From NCBI RefSeq assembly GCF_001039355.2, contig NW_019775688.1, positions 62,772 through 126,771 on the forward strand: a DNA stretch of 64,000 nt, given 5' to 3'. Below are positions 23,201 to 38,200 of the stretch, piece by piece. How positions within the stretch are numbered: the first letter of the stretch is position 1; the number at the start of each line of letters is the position of its first letter. Source of the DNA: Lingula anatina (Eukaryota > Brachiopoda > Lingulata > Lingulida > Lingulidae). Both the position numbers and the translations under genes were made by a program. Below the pieces are notes generated by a model. It had not been told where the DNA came from. It did not search any database and saw only the letters and a program-made list of their open reading frames with translations.

Positions 23201-26200
23201 AAACCTAGATTACGCTGGTCTACTAGACCATTTGCATCAGCAACCAAACGGAAGATGTCTGAAACCACAAAAACAGTATGAGAACTAAAAACAGATGGTC
23301 TCAAATAGCATGATTAGATTTCATAAATGCACACTTTTAAGATATGTACCATTTTATAGAAATGTTTTCTAATCATCACATATAAAAATGGGTATGTCAT
23401 GAAGAATAGTTTTTCTAATCATTAAATCCATGAGCAGATTAGCCATTTACTTATTATTAAAAAAAAAAGAAACTTACATCTGTACTTATCCTCTAGATGA
23501 GCTTTGCACATCAACACAATACCAACTTTGAATGACAAGACCCGGATCTTTCCCCCACGGGCTCTGAAATCAACAGATACTTACTAGTATAACTATCCAA
23601 TATATCATATAAAAATGCTGTCACAATAACAAAAGATTTTTTGAGGGCCAAAGCAGCACAAATATATAATTTCTGTGAGGACAACTTATAAGGCATACTT
23701 AATTTCATAAGTGCAGATGATTTAAAAGTGATTTTTATACATGCATCTTAAATCAAATTACTATTGGCAAATGATGTCTTTTAGTGACTTACATGTCGTA
23801 AACATTGAGCAACCAATTGAGCACCAGATCCACACACAATGGCACATTGACTAGGTTAGGATGTTCCTCCAGGATGGACTCGTACATGCTGGTCAAGCAG
23901 TTTATGATCTCCATCACGTCCATCAGCCGGTCATTTTGAGCACGAAGGTCGTGACTGTCGAAAGCATCTATCACAACATTAAGGCTGACCAGGTCAACTG
24001 CAATAGAAAAGCACTGAGAATTTATCACCTTTGACAAAGTTTTTCTCCCATTTCTAAATTATTTCTGGCCGTGTGGAACAAAACAGCCAAGGGGAGTTTT
24101 GGTATTCAACACAAACTAATCAAATTGTGGTTCTTGTCCATCTTTTCTTTTATACAGAGTTTAGCTAATGAGGTTTGACATTTTTATCTCCAGTTTTAAA
24201 CAATGTCTTTTATTATTAATCTTCTTAACTGGATAATTTTGAAACATTCTTACATTATTCAAACTATAATTGATTTCACGTAATGACAATCATTTAAAGA
24301 GACTGAGCACAGACAATGCACACATCTTCAATGCAAAATGTGTGTATTTATCTAGTACAAAAGTACTCTCTACTTACGACACAGCCTCTTCTGCATTGCC
24401 CTCAGTTTCATGGCTGTCCTGTACGCAGAGAAGCGGACATCATTTAGTTCTGTGATATTCTGCATTTGCTGTGCCATTACTGGGTGATCCCAAGTGGTGG
24501 TTTCTGTGGTATGACTGGATAATAATAAAAAAACACAATGTATATATTAAAAACATAAAAACTCTTTTAACTAGAACAAAATGTAAATAGCAGCCATCCC
24601 TTTAAACTTTACAAATTCTAGTGTGCTGCATTTAATGTTCTTTGGCTGAATTTCAAAAATTGGCAAAAAGTTCCAAGAATCACAAAGCAGGTATAAATGC
24701 CAATAGTCCCTAGTCAGTTAGCTAACATTCACTTACTTGATATAGTAAGGCACTTTATTCCCTGCTACAGCTCGTTCCCAGGGGTGTTCTACAGATGCTG
24801 GAACATAAAAAGCACTAGTTTATATATATATATAATAAATAACAGACAAAATACACTATACATAACTATAAGATAAAATTACAAGGGCTTATCACACAAA
24901 CACACACACCTCTTACATATTTTCTGTGAAATGATGATAAAAGAAATTGCTCACAAATGTTATACATACTCATGATGATGGTGTAAAAACTATTCACAGG
25001 CAAAGCAAGAATAGCTCAATGTCACTACTGTATTAAAAGTATTTCAAGAAAGAGCATATCTACATCTGCATGTGTGCTCAATTTCCTGTTTTATACCTGA
25101 GAGGAAATGTTGTGAATTTGGTCCAAAATCTCGTAAGGCTTCCTGAAGCTGTTTATGTCTGTCTTCTGTTGCTTCCTGTAAAGCTTTCCACCTGTAATGG
25201 AAAAGCAGTAATGTTTAAACAGAAGGGTGGAAACTGAGCAGTTTGTCGTACTGTGTATGACATGGAAATAATGACAATTCCCCTCTCTCACTATGTCAGG
25301 CAGAACAAAAACAATATATTGACAGCATAGTAACCTACAGTATTTCAAACATATTTATATAGCAATCATTATTTATTAAAGCTGTTTAGATGAACAATTT
25401 TTTTTCAGGTTCTGTTTCTTTGGGTGTTGGGTGACACAGCTTCCAATACTGCATCTATAAGTCCATTTTCTGATATTATTAAATACAAATGAGACCTTAT
25501 CTCTCTGAAAACCAACATTCCTTTTTGATATTTTGCAGATGTTATTTAGCCTCATCAATTGTCCAATTTATTATGTTTTACCTTGCATTTAAATCTTCTA
25601 GCTTATTGACATTGATATGTGACAAGACAACACGCTGAGCATGGAACTGGTTGGCAAGGTCATTGACGTAATCTATCTGGCCTTGGTTAGGGGCTATCCG
25701 TAACTCAAAAGCCTAATATAAAAAAAAGAATAAAGTAAAATAACAAACCAATACAATCTTTTACACTTTTTCTTGTAACTTCTTATGGCAATTCTACTTG
25801 GAATTGAAAAGAGAGACAAACAAAAGAAAACAAAAGTTTGTGCAAGCTATTGTTTACTTCTTGAATCATCAATTTGCTATAAAAATATGCATATTCAAAG
25901 AACATTTTTGTAACAGGTTGTACCTTTATTTGGTCCACTTCCTGTTGTAAGGAGTCCACAATAACATCCCCAACAGGTGTCCACCTTGCCTTTTCCCTTT
26001 CTAAGTCCTGCAGACGACTGGCAAGACCGTCCAATGCAGTATGGAAGACAACCATACGCTGGAGGGGAAATAAGTACGTTTTAGTTTCACAAAACCAAAG
26101 AATGCTTTAATAATAAAACATGCATGCTTAACCGGAAATTCCTTTATTTCACTAACATAAAAGACAAATGTTACTAATATATTTAATTTAAACATTTCAA

Positions 26201-29200
26201 ACTTACCTCTAGCACTTCATCTACGATGGCTTGCCATTCATTGGAGGCCTGATTAATTTCTGTCCATTTTTTGGTCAAAATTCTGACATAACGGCGTATG
26301 CTGCGAATTAAATGCCTTGCTTCTTGTTCTGCTGTCCTTTCTTTTTCATCTTCTAGAAAGAAACAGTATATATAATTTCTTTTTGTAATACCCTAATCTT
26401 CTACCTACATGTAACACATTCAACTGTAAGATACTCAATTGCTTAACCAAATTGTATTCCAAATTATCATGAGAGAGAGCAGATCACGAGACGATATTAC
26501 GTAGGGTATTATATACACACCTGAGAGGTCACTGCCTTCACCACTGTCTGCACTGAGGCGTTTGTCTTCTCCATCTTCCTGTAGATATAGTCTGCCTGTA
26601 TGTAAGCTGTGCTCTATAACTGGCCTCTTCTCTTCCAGTCTACGCTTTAACTCCTAAAAACACCATCACAAATAACTCAGTTGACATAATGGCCATTTAA
26701 AGACATTTAACTGATGTCTGTTTCGCTCACTTCTATTCCTCTTTAGAAACACATTCTTAGAAACAAAACTAACCATTCTATTCAAAATAAAAGAGTAAGT
26801 ATTTGTTTAATAATATTATATGAAGTATATAATTATAATCTTGTCACCAAAGCCCTAATACACAGGGGGTATTAATTTGCACACTATTTCTCAGATAATT
26901 GAACATCATCTTCTCTTTTCCATGAGTAGACAGAAATCCAATACTGTTCATGCACTTAATTTGATTATAAGACAATCACAAGAGAGCTAGTATTGGCACA
27001 CGCCCATTGTTAATGTATCTGTCCTGATAAGAAGCCTAATGGCTACACTCATCCAATATTATATTTAATTTCCAAAAGCCATGTTCTATGCATTCAAAAA
27101 ATGAGATTAATGACTTGTATGACACCATTTCTTTCAATGACCACCATTTTTAGAAGAGGTCACATTTCTAATTAAGGCAGCCAAGAGTCCTCAGCCTTAA
27201 CGGTGTCCAGTGTGAGGACAGAGGTCTCCACTGACCACTCACCTGCTGGTCCCTGGCTTGCTGCTGGACGAGTGTGACATCTCCTCCTATGGGTTGTTGT
27301 CTGACCAGCTCCTGGTGTTGGGCAGTGACCCAGTCTATCAGGTGCTGTAAACTCTTCACCAGTTTACTCCACTGTTCAGCATTGCTCTCCAGACGAGACC
27401 TTCAACATTGTGAGACAAGATCATTAATATAATTGTACATGTCTGTTCTCACTGCCCTTCTTAAACCATTATTTTAGCCTTAATTACTACCAAACAAGCC
27501 ACCATTAAAACATATCAATTAAGAAGTACAAAATTTTGAGATTCTAATTTCAAAGTCTGTATATTGTACCATTATAATATTTTATATTCCATTAACAACC
27601 TTAAACTGATTTCTCACCTGATTTCTAAGGATTTGTTCTGCAGTTTGATCCACCTTTGATTCATTTCTTCTAATCTCCTCTGCAGCGTGGAAGCCTCATC
27701 TGGCTCTAGGTTTCTGACCAGCTGATGTCCCGTGCCGTTTAGTTTCTCAAAGGCATACTGGTGGGAATCTATCTCAGTTTGGAGGTCCTGGAAATACAAA
27801 GAGGCTTGTAGTTTTTACTTATGCTAATGTTTCATAAAAATAATCATAAAAAATAATGTATCACAAGTTATTAAAGCCATCGCACCTGCAGATCTGGCTT
27901 ACTATGTAGCCATTCAGACCAGTAAAGTACAGACTTTATACGTCTGTGAAACAACCTGCCTATTAGTTATTGTGAACACTTAATGGCAACTACAAACAGT
28001 TTTAAATTAGTTGATTTTTGACAGGGATTGGGGGTGTGGATAAGACCTTAATCAACATTTCATCTTTCATCTGTTCATTATGTTCAGCAATATGTCTTCT
28101 GAAAAGGATACACCTACAAATAATTACCAGTTACGGCTTAAATGATGTCAAACATGGAACATTAACATAAAACTTTAACAATATATAATGAAATTAAGCA
28201 GGTGTATGTGCACTCAGTGCATCTTTGAGTAATACTGCTATTTTTACTATCAGATGTAACACTACCATCTGTTTCTCTAAAAGCCTAACCATTCAATCTG
28301 GAAACCATTTCCATGATTTGATTGTTTATCAACTTAGAGGTGGCATTTCACTGTAAAATTGTATCAAAGTATCAAAAACAATGAAGTCGCATTTAATTCT
28401 GTTAAAGCCCAAGTACGAGGCATAGGCTGAAGCATCTCAAAGGGGTTAGAAAGAAAGTTCAAATAACATGAAAATGCAATTAGTTTTCCTTTACTCATAA
28501 AATATCAATTCCCTACTGGCAGAGTGATATGACTGAAGGAGCTAAGACATAACAGGAAAAAATAAGAAACCAGTCGGAGCATATACAAAATTTCAGCAGA
28601 TATATCAAAGTTGTTATATTGGCTAAATCTTTGATCATTCTATAATAGATAAAAGAAAATATCACATTTTGATTGGAATCCCAAATAAAAATAAATTTAT
28701 CCCAGCCTCTCTTCACATCCCACAATTAAGAAGAATATCAGGACACAGCCCTAGGTCTAGTGGTCATCTAACTCTTCTATCAGTGTGAGATAGTTGCTCC
28801 AAGCTTTGCTGGCTATATGAGGAAAACCAACAGGCCAAGAGGGCAAAACGATGGAAAACATCATGGCATGGCACAGAAGACTTCATTGCATTAGCATGGG
28901 AAAGCAACAGAACCCATACCTCATCATAAAATGGACTACAATAATCATAGGATATAGTTTTAAGAGGACATTAACAGGTAATAGATGAGTGTGTTGGTCA
29001 GTGCAGGTCAGAACACCCTTTCACACCTGTGTCCACTCTTACAGTGTGGCCACATTACTGGCCTGTGGTCATCTGGAGGTACAGCTGAGAACATTTCAAA
29101 CTGGGCAAGGTTATGAACCTCACACATTGAAAACCACTACATCCACCTTCAATGATTTTCAACACACATCACTATATGTTGCTTGCTCTCTCTAATAAGG

Positions 29201-32200
29201 CTTCTTATTTTCTCATAAAAAGTGTTTGTTGGTTTTAATTCATTACAACACAATAAAAAGGCACCAAAGAACATATTTGGAGTTATATTCAAATTTTACC
29301 CAAATGCCAAAAATCAATTAGATTTAAAATAAATTACTTCAGACAAACTTGGTTTAAAATTTGATGCTAGGGTGTTGATGGCAAATGCGAGCATTCCTGC
29401 ACCAAAAAACACCCAAACCTAAATATAGATCTACTAAGTGGAATGACTGGTCAATTGATAGTTTCAGATAAAGACAGTGTAGCAAAGCTAGAAGACTTGG
29501 CACTGGTACCCAGCATGCTAACCTCATCTACTGCTATAGGTCAACAACATTCCTTTCATTGTAATACACTTAACAGTTTAATTATCTCAGCGAGGTGTCT
29601 GTTCCCACTCCCTACAGAAACCTGGTTAAAAAATAACCTACCTAATTAAAACAAACGTGTCCCTGTCATCCTCAAATAACAAATTCAATTTGACAAAGCA
29701 GCTTTTCTGTCAGCGATAATCCCAGCGCGGCCTGTCACCAATGTGTCCCCTATGGCCACAAAACCTTAAGTTATCTCAGTGAGAGTAACACTGCCCTTGA
29801 GAACTAATACAGCAATTGAAATTAAGTTCAAGATAACAAAAGGATGGAAAACAGGTCAGACCAAAATACACTGTACAACCAGTACAATATGGTACTCTCA
29901 AGAAAGATGAAAAGAATAAATCACAAGTCATCACCAGGACAAAACCTTTGTTCCATGTGTTTGAACATAAAAGATGGCAAGCACCATGCAATGTCTTTTG
30001 GCTGATGATGAATTACCAATATCCTGGATATATATATATCACTGGATAATATGACTAAGTGTGACAGAGGACTGTGAGGACTATATTTTTAAATAAAAAA
30101 GTAAAGAAATAAATACTGTAGTTCAGTTCTTCTCATAAGAATCACTGTAATATGCGCATAAGTTTCACAGGGATTGCTTTAGGTATCATGACAGTAAATT
30201 TTTGTCTACTATATCAAAGAACAAATCTACTCCCCTATAGCCAGAGGTCAACCAGCATATACAAGCCACTGCACAGAAATCCCCTTGAAGCTTAATTCGC
30301 AAATTGCAAAATAAAAACTACAGGTAAATATCAAAGCCTTGGATCTCATTAAATGCTTTATGTTTCCTGCACGCATCATTAAAGCAACATCACAGAGATT
30401 AAAATTAACACTAATCAATTAGGAGGCAACATCCTTTGGGATATATTTTTCCAAACAGATGCATTTGAGTTACAAATAAAGACATTTTGTAGGATTTCTC
30501 AGTAATGTAGTTTTTGTAAGTGATGATCAGAGAGGCTAAGCCTCTTGGACAGGTGATAGATCTTTTTGCCTTTCCTTTCCTCTCAAACAGGACTAAAAAT
30601 AGACCTTAGTTTAAAGGTTAGATGGGACACCAAGATAAATGGATACAAATAGTAGAAAACCAATAGTGCTTTCAACCACTTCCTAATCTGAAATTGCTAA
30701 TTTTACAGTCTCAATGACCAGACACATGGAGAATGTTAGGACAAAAATCCGACATCATGGCACCTTTGAAGGTGTAGCCTTGAATCACTGAACTTTAGCC
30801 CATCGTTAAATTCAAGTAATTTAACTGCATGCCCTATGTATTAAATTCATGCAATTAAACTGCCAGATTCAGTGTCAACATCAGCTATAAAATATTAACT
30901 GTTCACCATACTGTATGACCTAACCCCTATATTCAAATGTTTGAATGTGGCTCATAAATAATTCTAGAAATGCAATATTATATTTTGAATGTGGGCTTGT
31001 AAAAACTCAGCAAAAAGAGAGTTGAAAGCAATAGAACTGTTATATATATTGCACCTTTAATGAAACAGGGAAACTAGCCTGAAGATATGGGATCTTTTTT
31101 GGCCTCTTAATACATGCAAAAACTTTCATCAGCTTCAAGTTTTTCAGCAGCTTGTCTCAATATGCTTAGAATTTACAAAAATTGTGTGAGATATTTGCAA
31201 GCTGATATGCTCAAACAAAATCAATTGAAAAATAACCTCTTTATCTTAAATAAAAAGCTTCTCCCATATACAACTCAACTTGAACAGTAAATCTATAAAG
31301 AAAAATCTTCAAAAAGACCCTAAAAATTTGAGTACCTGCTCAAACCTTTGCAGTTCTTCCTGCAGATTCAGCATCAGGCCAATCATGGCTGGAGAGAAAT
31401 CAACTCCTCTGACAATCTTGTGAGACTCTATTTTGTACGACAAAATCCAGGGAAAAAAAACAATCCAATCAACTAACTCCTCTGATCACCTGCATTGACC
31501 CAAGTGTCCATCTTTACCAAGAGAGAGCCAGCAGAGGAAATGTTTCCTGCATGCGGTAAACACCATCCTTGTGGCTATTCTTAACCCCCTTGCACTCTGT
31601 CACTTTCTGATGTACATAACACATCAGCCAGACAGCAGGGAGCAGGGCAATCCTGGGTCCATTATACCTGGGCAGAACTTCAGCCTAAGCCATGCACTAG
31701 CTATAATGTTTAGAAGGTGAAGAACTTCTGGCCAACAATCTCCACCATTCCTTATTAGCATCAGCAGCCTTTGATCCTAATCTTTCCCTTGAATAAAAAG
31801 AGTGAGCAGCACCTTGATGAGGCAGCGAAAACTATAATGACAGTTAACTGTACTGCCAGGCCAGCTTGCCCCTATACTATTGCTGTAGGCTCTGATCAAA
31901 AATGTGGAAAAACTTGCAAAGGATCTTTGGCATGCCTACTCAGCAAGGACCAAATTAGTCTATTTGTATGCTGAAGAAATCTGACTTTTCATTGAGAAAG
32001 GTCAGCTCACACTTATGGAAAAAAGAAGCTTGTCCATATGCTGTTAAACAGTTTAAAAACACAGAGCAACAGACCACAACAGATTTGTGAAGGAGACTCA
32101 TTAAAACAATTTTCCTGTTCTCACTAAATTAATGCTCCCAGGTATGTCGATGGACGATGTATGTGGGTGTGCATATAACCTTTATGATAAAACTCCAGGT

Positions 32201-35200
32201 TTGAACCATAACTCAACATTTTAAAGTGGCCTAGTCAATCTTCTGCTATGATGTATAGGGCTATAGTGTATCATTTTTATGGGGAGCTCCTTCCAAGGGA
32301 AAAATACTTGGAAGTAAAATGGTTTCAGGACTGAATAAACACAATATTATTTACATAAGCCACACCATGTCAAGTCACACTAAATCATAGAATTAAAATA
32401 TCACAAGTGGGGGAAGGGCAATAAATCACAACATTAGTTTCAAACTGTAACTTTAAGACCTGACACAGGAAACTTAAGTTTACTGGGTGGTGCATAGTAT
32501 GCTGTCTAACATGCTGGAATAATCTCCACACCTTTGATGTAGGTAACAGACACAGGAAAGGCAACTGTTCACAGCTCTGGTTTCCACGTAGCACCAGGTG
32601 AGCAGCCAATTACACAGGAATATAGGAGGTGCTAAAGACCTTGTTTCATAACAGCATTAAATGCATGGAATCTCTTTAACCAAGTACATGTAAATAATGC
32701 ATCCACTCTTCCCTTGATGTAGTACTATTACACTCTATCACATAGGTACACAGGCTGCAACACTCAGGAGAATTGGGAAAGTTCCAATTTAATGACTAGT
32801 GTGATATAAATGTAGTTTGTATACACAACCAGACTCAAATTGAATCTTACAAATGTCTCACTCATTATCAAATTTGACACGAAAGGACTTGCTTGTTTTT
32901 TATGCTGCTCTACATAATTATTATCTAACACTTGCATTGCAAACTATACTAACAAAATAATATAAAAGATGACAAAAAGTTATTATTTCTACTTTACTCA
33001 AAATTGTGTACTTCCTTTCATTCCAACCAACCCCCCCCCCTCCACCCAAACAAAATTATTTCCTTCATTCGATTCCAACCACCCCCCCCCCCCCATCCAC
33101 CCAAACAAAATTATGTCCTTCATTTGATAAGTAATGACCATCTGTTGCTATCTTAAAAAACAGCCTTGATATAATGAAATACGCAGTTCACTATAAAGGA
33201 AATTCAGTAATACAATGGTCTTTTAAAATGTAAATTCACTTCCTTGAGACTAATGGACTGTTCTAATGGTGCTCAAGAAAACAGTATTAATTACAATATT
33301 TGCTGTTCATTTTAGTTAATGGATTCTGAGTTTGAGTAAAAAAGAAGCTGAAGGCATGCAACCTCTCACCAGCAGAATTTCATATGGTTTTCATCCAAAG
33401 CATGAATATTTCATGCATCAACAGCAGTCTCAAACTATTTCAGGCATTAATAAATTGCAAAATTCACAATATCAAAGTTTTTCTATTTGTATAGTTCAAA
33501 GTATTACACATGATGATAGGGCATCTAAAATGCATAATCTTGCAGAAAGGGATTCCAAACAAGAGGGCGGGTGAATTTTCCTGTAATTTTTTTTTATTGA
33601 TCACTTCAAAGGTTTCTTTCTGTATCTTAAGTGATCTTCAATAAAGTCTCCCTCATAACAGGAACTGATGAAGGCTATAATGATTGAGCATTTCAATAGA
33701 ACATGTACTTTCCCTTTTTCTTTAATGACAAATCTTCAGTTTATTCCAGGCCTAATACTCTGTCAATTCAATATGGTAAGTCCGATAAGCCTGCTATCTG
33801 ATGAGGTTTCTTTCATCAGCCAAAAATGTAAAAGAGAATCAACAGCTTCCAAGGCAGGCTTACAAAGGCAAAAAGTCACCAAGTCAAAGCTGAAAGCTAT
33901 CATCATTTCAGGAGATGTCTAATGACAATGGCTGCCATCAAGTTGTAGATGACATGCGACTTGACTTGCTCATCATAAGCACTTCTGCTCCGTCAAACTG
34001 TTTCGCTTTCTAGGGATTCATGTGATCTTTCATGACAAATCTTTTTGAAATTCATTTCCTGTGTTTCAAAGATCCATTTTTTCTGTTTTACTGACAGCTT
34101 CTTCAACTCGATAATCACTATCAACTTTTCAGAGGTGTATCATCTTTCAGTAGTTCCCGAATGTTTTGCCAATTGAAATCATCATATATGAAACATTATT
34201 CCTTGTAAAATCAAATAGTCTTTCTCCCTTGGCTACTAGAGTTTTCTTATAGGCTTATTATCAAACAAATCAGATAATTAACTGTCAAATGTGATGCAAC
34301 TAAAAAAGAGCAAAAAGACAACAGTCTATTTACATGACTTTTCTTGGGCAAGAATCATTACAAATATGCCAAAATAATTCACACTGTAAAGAATCTTGTC
34401 CATGCATCACCTTTGTCATGTTCCTTAATTTTAACTAGTACTAAACAGGAAAAGACGTGTCACCCCTTACCGACATCTTCTGTGTCTTGTCTCCTGTGCG
34501 TACAGACGTGTCTGGGGCAGGGTGAAGATCAAATCACATATACAGACTAACAGGGATCACATTCCTACAGAGTGTAGACAAGTCTGGCACATATTTGTCT
34601 TGCTATTTTACTCAAAAATACCCTTAGCACCCTTTGAATAGAAATGAAAATAGTATTTCTAGCATAGGGCCATTGACAGCAAGTAATGAAGCATTGGTGG
34701 CAGTAAAATGAGCTGCCTTACTCTTCCAACCATTGTTGATCTAACCAACAAAGGGCGATATTATGAAAACTTGGAAGAAGAATACTCGCAGAAAAACTGT
34801 ATGCTTGACCTCAGGGCAATATTTTATAGATTTCACAATTGGGGTGAGGAAATCTGACCTGATGCTTAAATGGGGACTTGGTCAGAAACTAGTGACCCTC
34901 TACCTCAGTGACCTACCCTCAGACAAAACAGAACGTCCATAACTTCTGAACCTAGACCATCGGCCCCATCAACAGAACTTGGACAAGATATTTCATGGCC
35001 TAACTACATGTAAAAACTTTGGTTGGAATGTGTGAAAAGTAAAACAACCAACACCATAGAAAATATGGACCCCCCCCCTCCCCAATTCCTGGACATAAAT
35101 AGGAAACGATGAATAGATGAAGTTTTAAGGTGAAGTCTTAATAGACAGACAAATATGTTCGAAACATCTCAACATCATGGCAAAGAATTGGACAAAGGGT

Positions 35201-38200
35201 CAGATATAATTCTTACTAAAGTTATCGAGGAAAATTATATTCAACGAGTTGATCTTTGAGCCCTCAAAAAGTATATGGCTTATGTCAAGATGGCCCATTT
35301 GCAATCTCTTATAAGAATCCATGAGAAGCTTCTACTCCATAATTCTAGCAAAACATTTTCTGAAAGAACTTTTGTGTCATGCATTAGAACAACATGCCAT
35401 GTGCCAAGTTATAATGCATGTGACAGAACACAATGTGAAAAGACTGAACAAGATTTTATACACATATCGTTAAAATAATTCCGTTACACTCTTCAAATAA
35501 GTGGGAAAGGGGGGGGGGGAGAAGTAAAATTATTCATGAATCCCTGCTGTACTGGTATATGTCTATTTCTCTGTCTGCCTCCCCACTTAGTTTAAATACT
35601 TAATTAGTAAATTATCTAGTACATCTGTCCATTATATAAAGAAATATTTGTTCATTGTTGTTTATATTGTACAAGATCATGATGATCTATGTACCAGCAC
35701 ATAAATAAATTGAATTGAAAATAAATACTTCTGACATTCTAATTCTTGAACTTTTTCCAAAACATAAAGAATACACTGTCTACTGCTATATAGATGAGCT
35801 ATCACAACAATGGGCAAGAAACAGACTTGCCAGACTATCTTCTAGAAGCATTAGAAAACAGACACAATTCTTCCATTTCCTGGTCACTGGGTTAAAGCAT
35901 TTTATTTCCCCTCCAAGGAAACTTGGTGAAGTGAGGATGTTCAAACATTCTTTTTCTGGAATCAGTTTCATGGGTAACAATACGGTTTTCATAAGAAAAA
36001 TCTTTAGTCACCGTTATAATGACATCAGGGTCATTGAACAATTTTTCCTTCCTCATTCAAATCCTCCCTGGGTTTACATGGTTCAAAGCAATATCAATAC
36101 ACTTTTGCAAAGAACATATTTGTGGACAAATGTGATTAGATGTAGCACCATTTAGAAATAGCATGCTGGATTGCTGCTGTAGATTCTTTTAGATCAATCA
36201 ATACACAACATACTGCATGCAGAGAACATGCAAAGATTTCTGACATCTGATCTCTCTTATGCTATCTGACTAAGAAATAAAAAAGTACATTGGCAAATAA
36301 TTGTCTGACGGAGTACTACACTTCTGATAACGGAGATGGGTCATTGCACTAAAAATGCAATTTTCTCTTGGATTCACAAAAACTTTTGTCAGATTTCTTA
36401 ATCTTTCATTCTAAGATTTACTTGCACGCAACTTACTGTATGTCACTACCTGAGCTATCTTCTGTTCTGACCAGTATATGTCTTCGAGCACCTCTAAACC
36501 TTCCGCCATGTCTATCCAGATTGACCCTTCACTTTGGTACCCCTCGGCAAACTGATTGATTCCTTTGAGGACCCACTTTGGCATTCAATAAAGATCAAGC
36601 ATTACAACTGCTGAAAACTGACTGTCTATACACAACAGAGACCTTGTAATAAGATCATCCCTTCCGCTGTATTTATGAAGAGCATCAAAAGCGCTTGCAG
36701 TCACGGAAGCCTGTCCACAGGAGAAAAACCTAAGTGTATTGTGTGCCTTTGAGAGATAGGGTAGTATTTCCTGGGATGATCTTCTGACTGTAATAATATG
36801 GACAAACCGACTCAATTTAGAATTTCATCCTTTGATGCATTATTGGCTGTTGCCAAGGAAACCATGTGCGTTCTATGGGAGATGCTGTTAAGCTATCTTC
36901 AGCACAAGAGTTATCATGGCCTGCATCAAGTACTTATTACAGCATACTGTTCCTGACAGTAGGATTTATATACATCCCAGCAGAGTGGGCTACTAAACTA
37001 ATTGCTTGTCTACCACTATGACAAGTAAAGACTGTGCCTCTCACACCTATTAATGCAACTTCCAATCACAACTAAGATTTTATAGGATTATGGATGTTGG
37101 GCAGTCTTCGATCATCAATCTTGGTCTAAGTTTCATTATGGCCATGCTAAATACTGTTTTCTGTGCAATATATTTCCAATCTGGTTAAACTGTTCATTGG
37201 CAAGTCAATCCAGGTCCTGGTAATTTCAATGATATTAAATGAAAATTAATGGAAATCCTGAGCAGATCAGAGGCAGTTTTTTGATAAGCAATCTGTCTGA
37301 TGAATCTCAGAAATTGTCTTTCTCTGCAGTAATCATAGAAGATGCACCTAATGTGAGTAGAGATGACGAGGAAGCAATTGATCTTGTCATAGTTTATGTC
37401 TTGAGAAGTACTTTTGCATGGGACATACACCTTGTAACACTAGTGGTTGACTGAATACAGAATTATTCTCTGTTAGAAATGTTTCATTTACCAATAGAGG
37501 ATTAGGCCCAACCAGTGTGACTTGCAATTAAGGCAGTGTTATCAATCATGTTGCTGCGGAAGTCCTCTAAGCAACGTGTTTGTCTCCTCATTCTCAAGTA
37601 CAGTCTACTTAAAACTTTTGCCACTTGGTTCTCTTGTTCACATCTACTCCATCTTCTATCTATGACTGCATCTATAGTCTGACATCAGGGCACCAGGATC
37701 ATCAGAGGTGTCAGCATTGAGAGACATGTAAAAAGTAATCAGACAGTAGATCATCCCTACCTCATAGCATCGAGCTTGGAACCCAATAATACACTGGTTA
37801 AATGTCAACCTAGTCTCATCTGTTGTCACCCACACTGACAAGACACATTTCCAAGCTCAGCTGTTGCTGGATTATCTCTAGATTGAACAACTTACCTTTC
37901 AGTTGACATTTGAAAACTAATTTTCTGCAGCAGCATCTAAACTTAATAACTCCCACTTGCTTTCATTCCACAAGGCCTTCTTAATACCCAGCAGACTATT
38001 CAAGCCAGAGATGCTCTCAAACGGCATTTCATGCAGTTTCCTTTAAGTACTTACATCTCAATTCATCTGCTGATTTAATGGACAACAGAGAACATGAAAT
38101 ATATCAAAATGAATAAAATTTATAACCCAATTTATAAAAAAATACAATACTTTTGTTCTGGATGCAAGTATGTTTCAGATGTTTCACTTTTATCATGGCA

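Noticed and set aside
35715-36155. 146-codon plus-strand frame inside the largest dystrophin intron
   Set aside because: No recognisable domain, no supporting splice or promoter signals, and AT-rich codon use like the surrounding intron.
36585-36815. Minus-strand 76-codon frame in the 7.7-kb intron, considered as an extra dystrophin exon
   Set aside because: It does not look like a spectrin repeat, and the neighbouring exons already join in phase without it.
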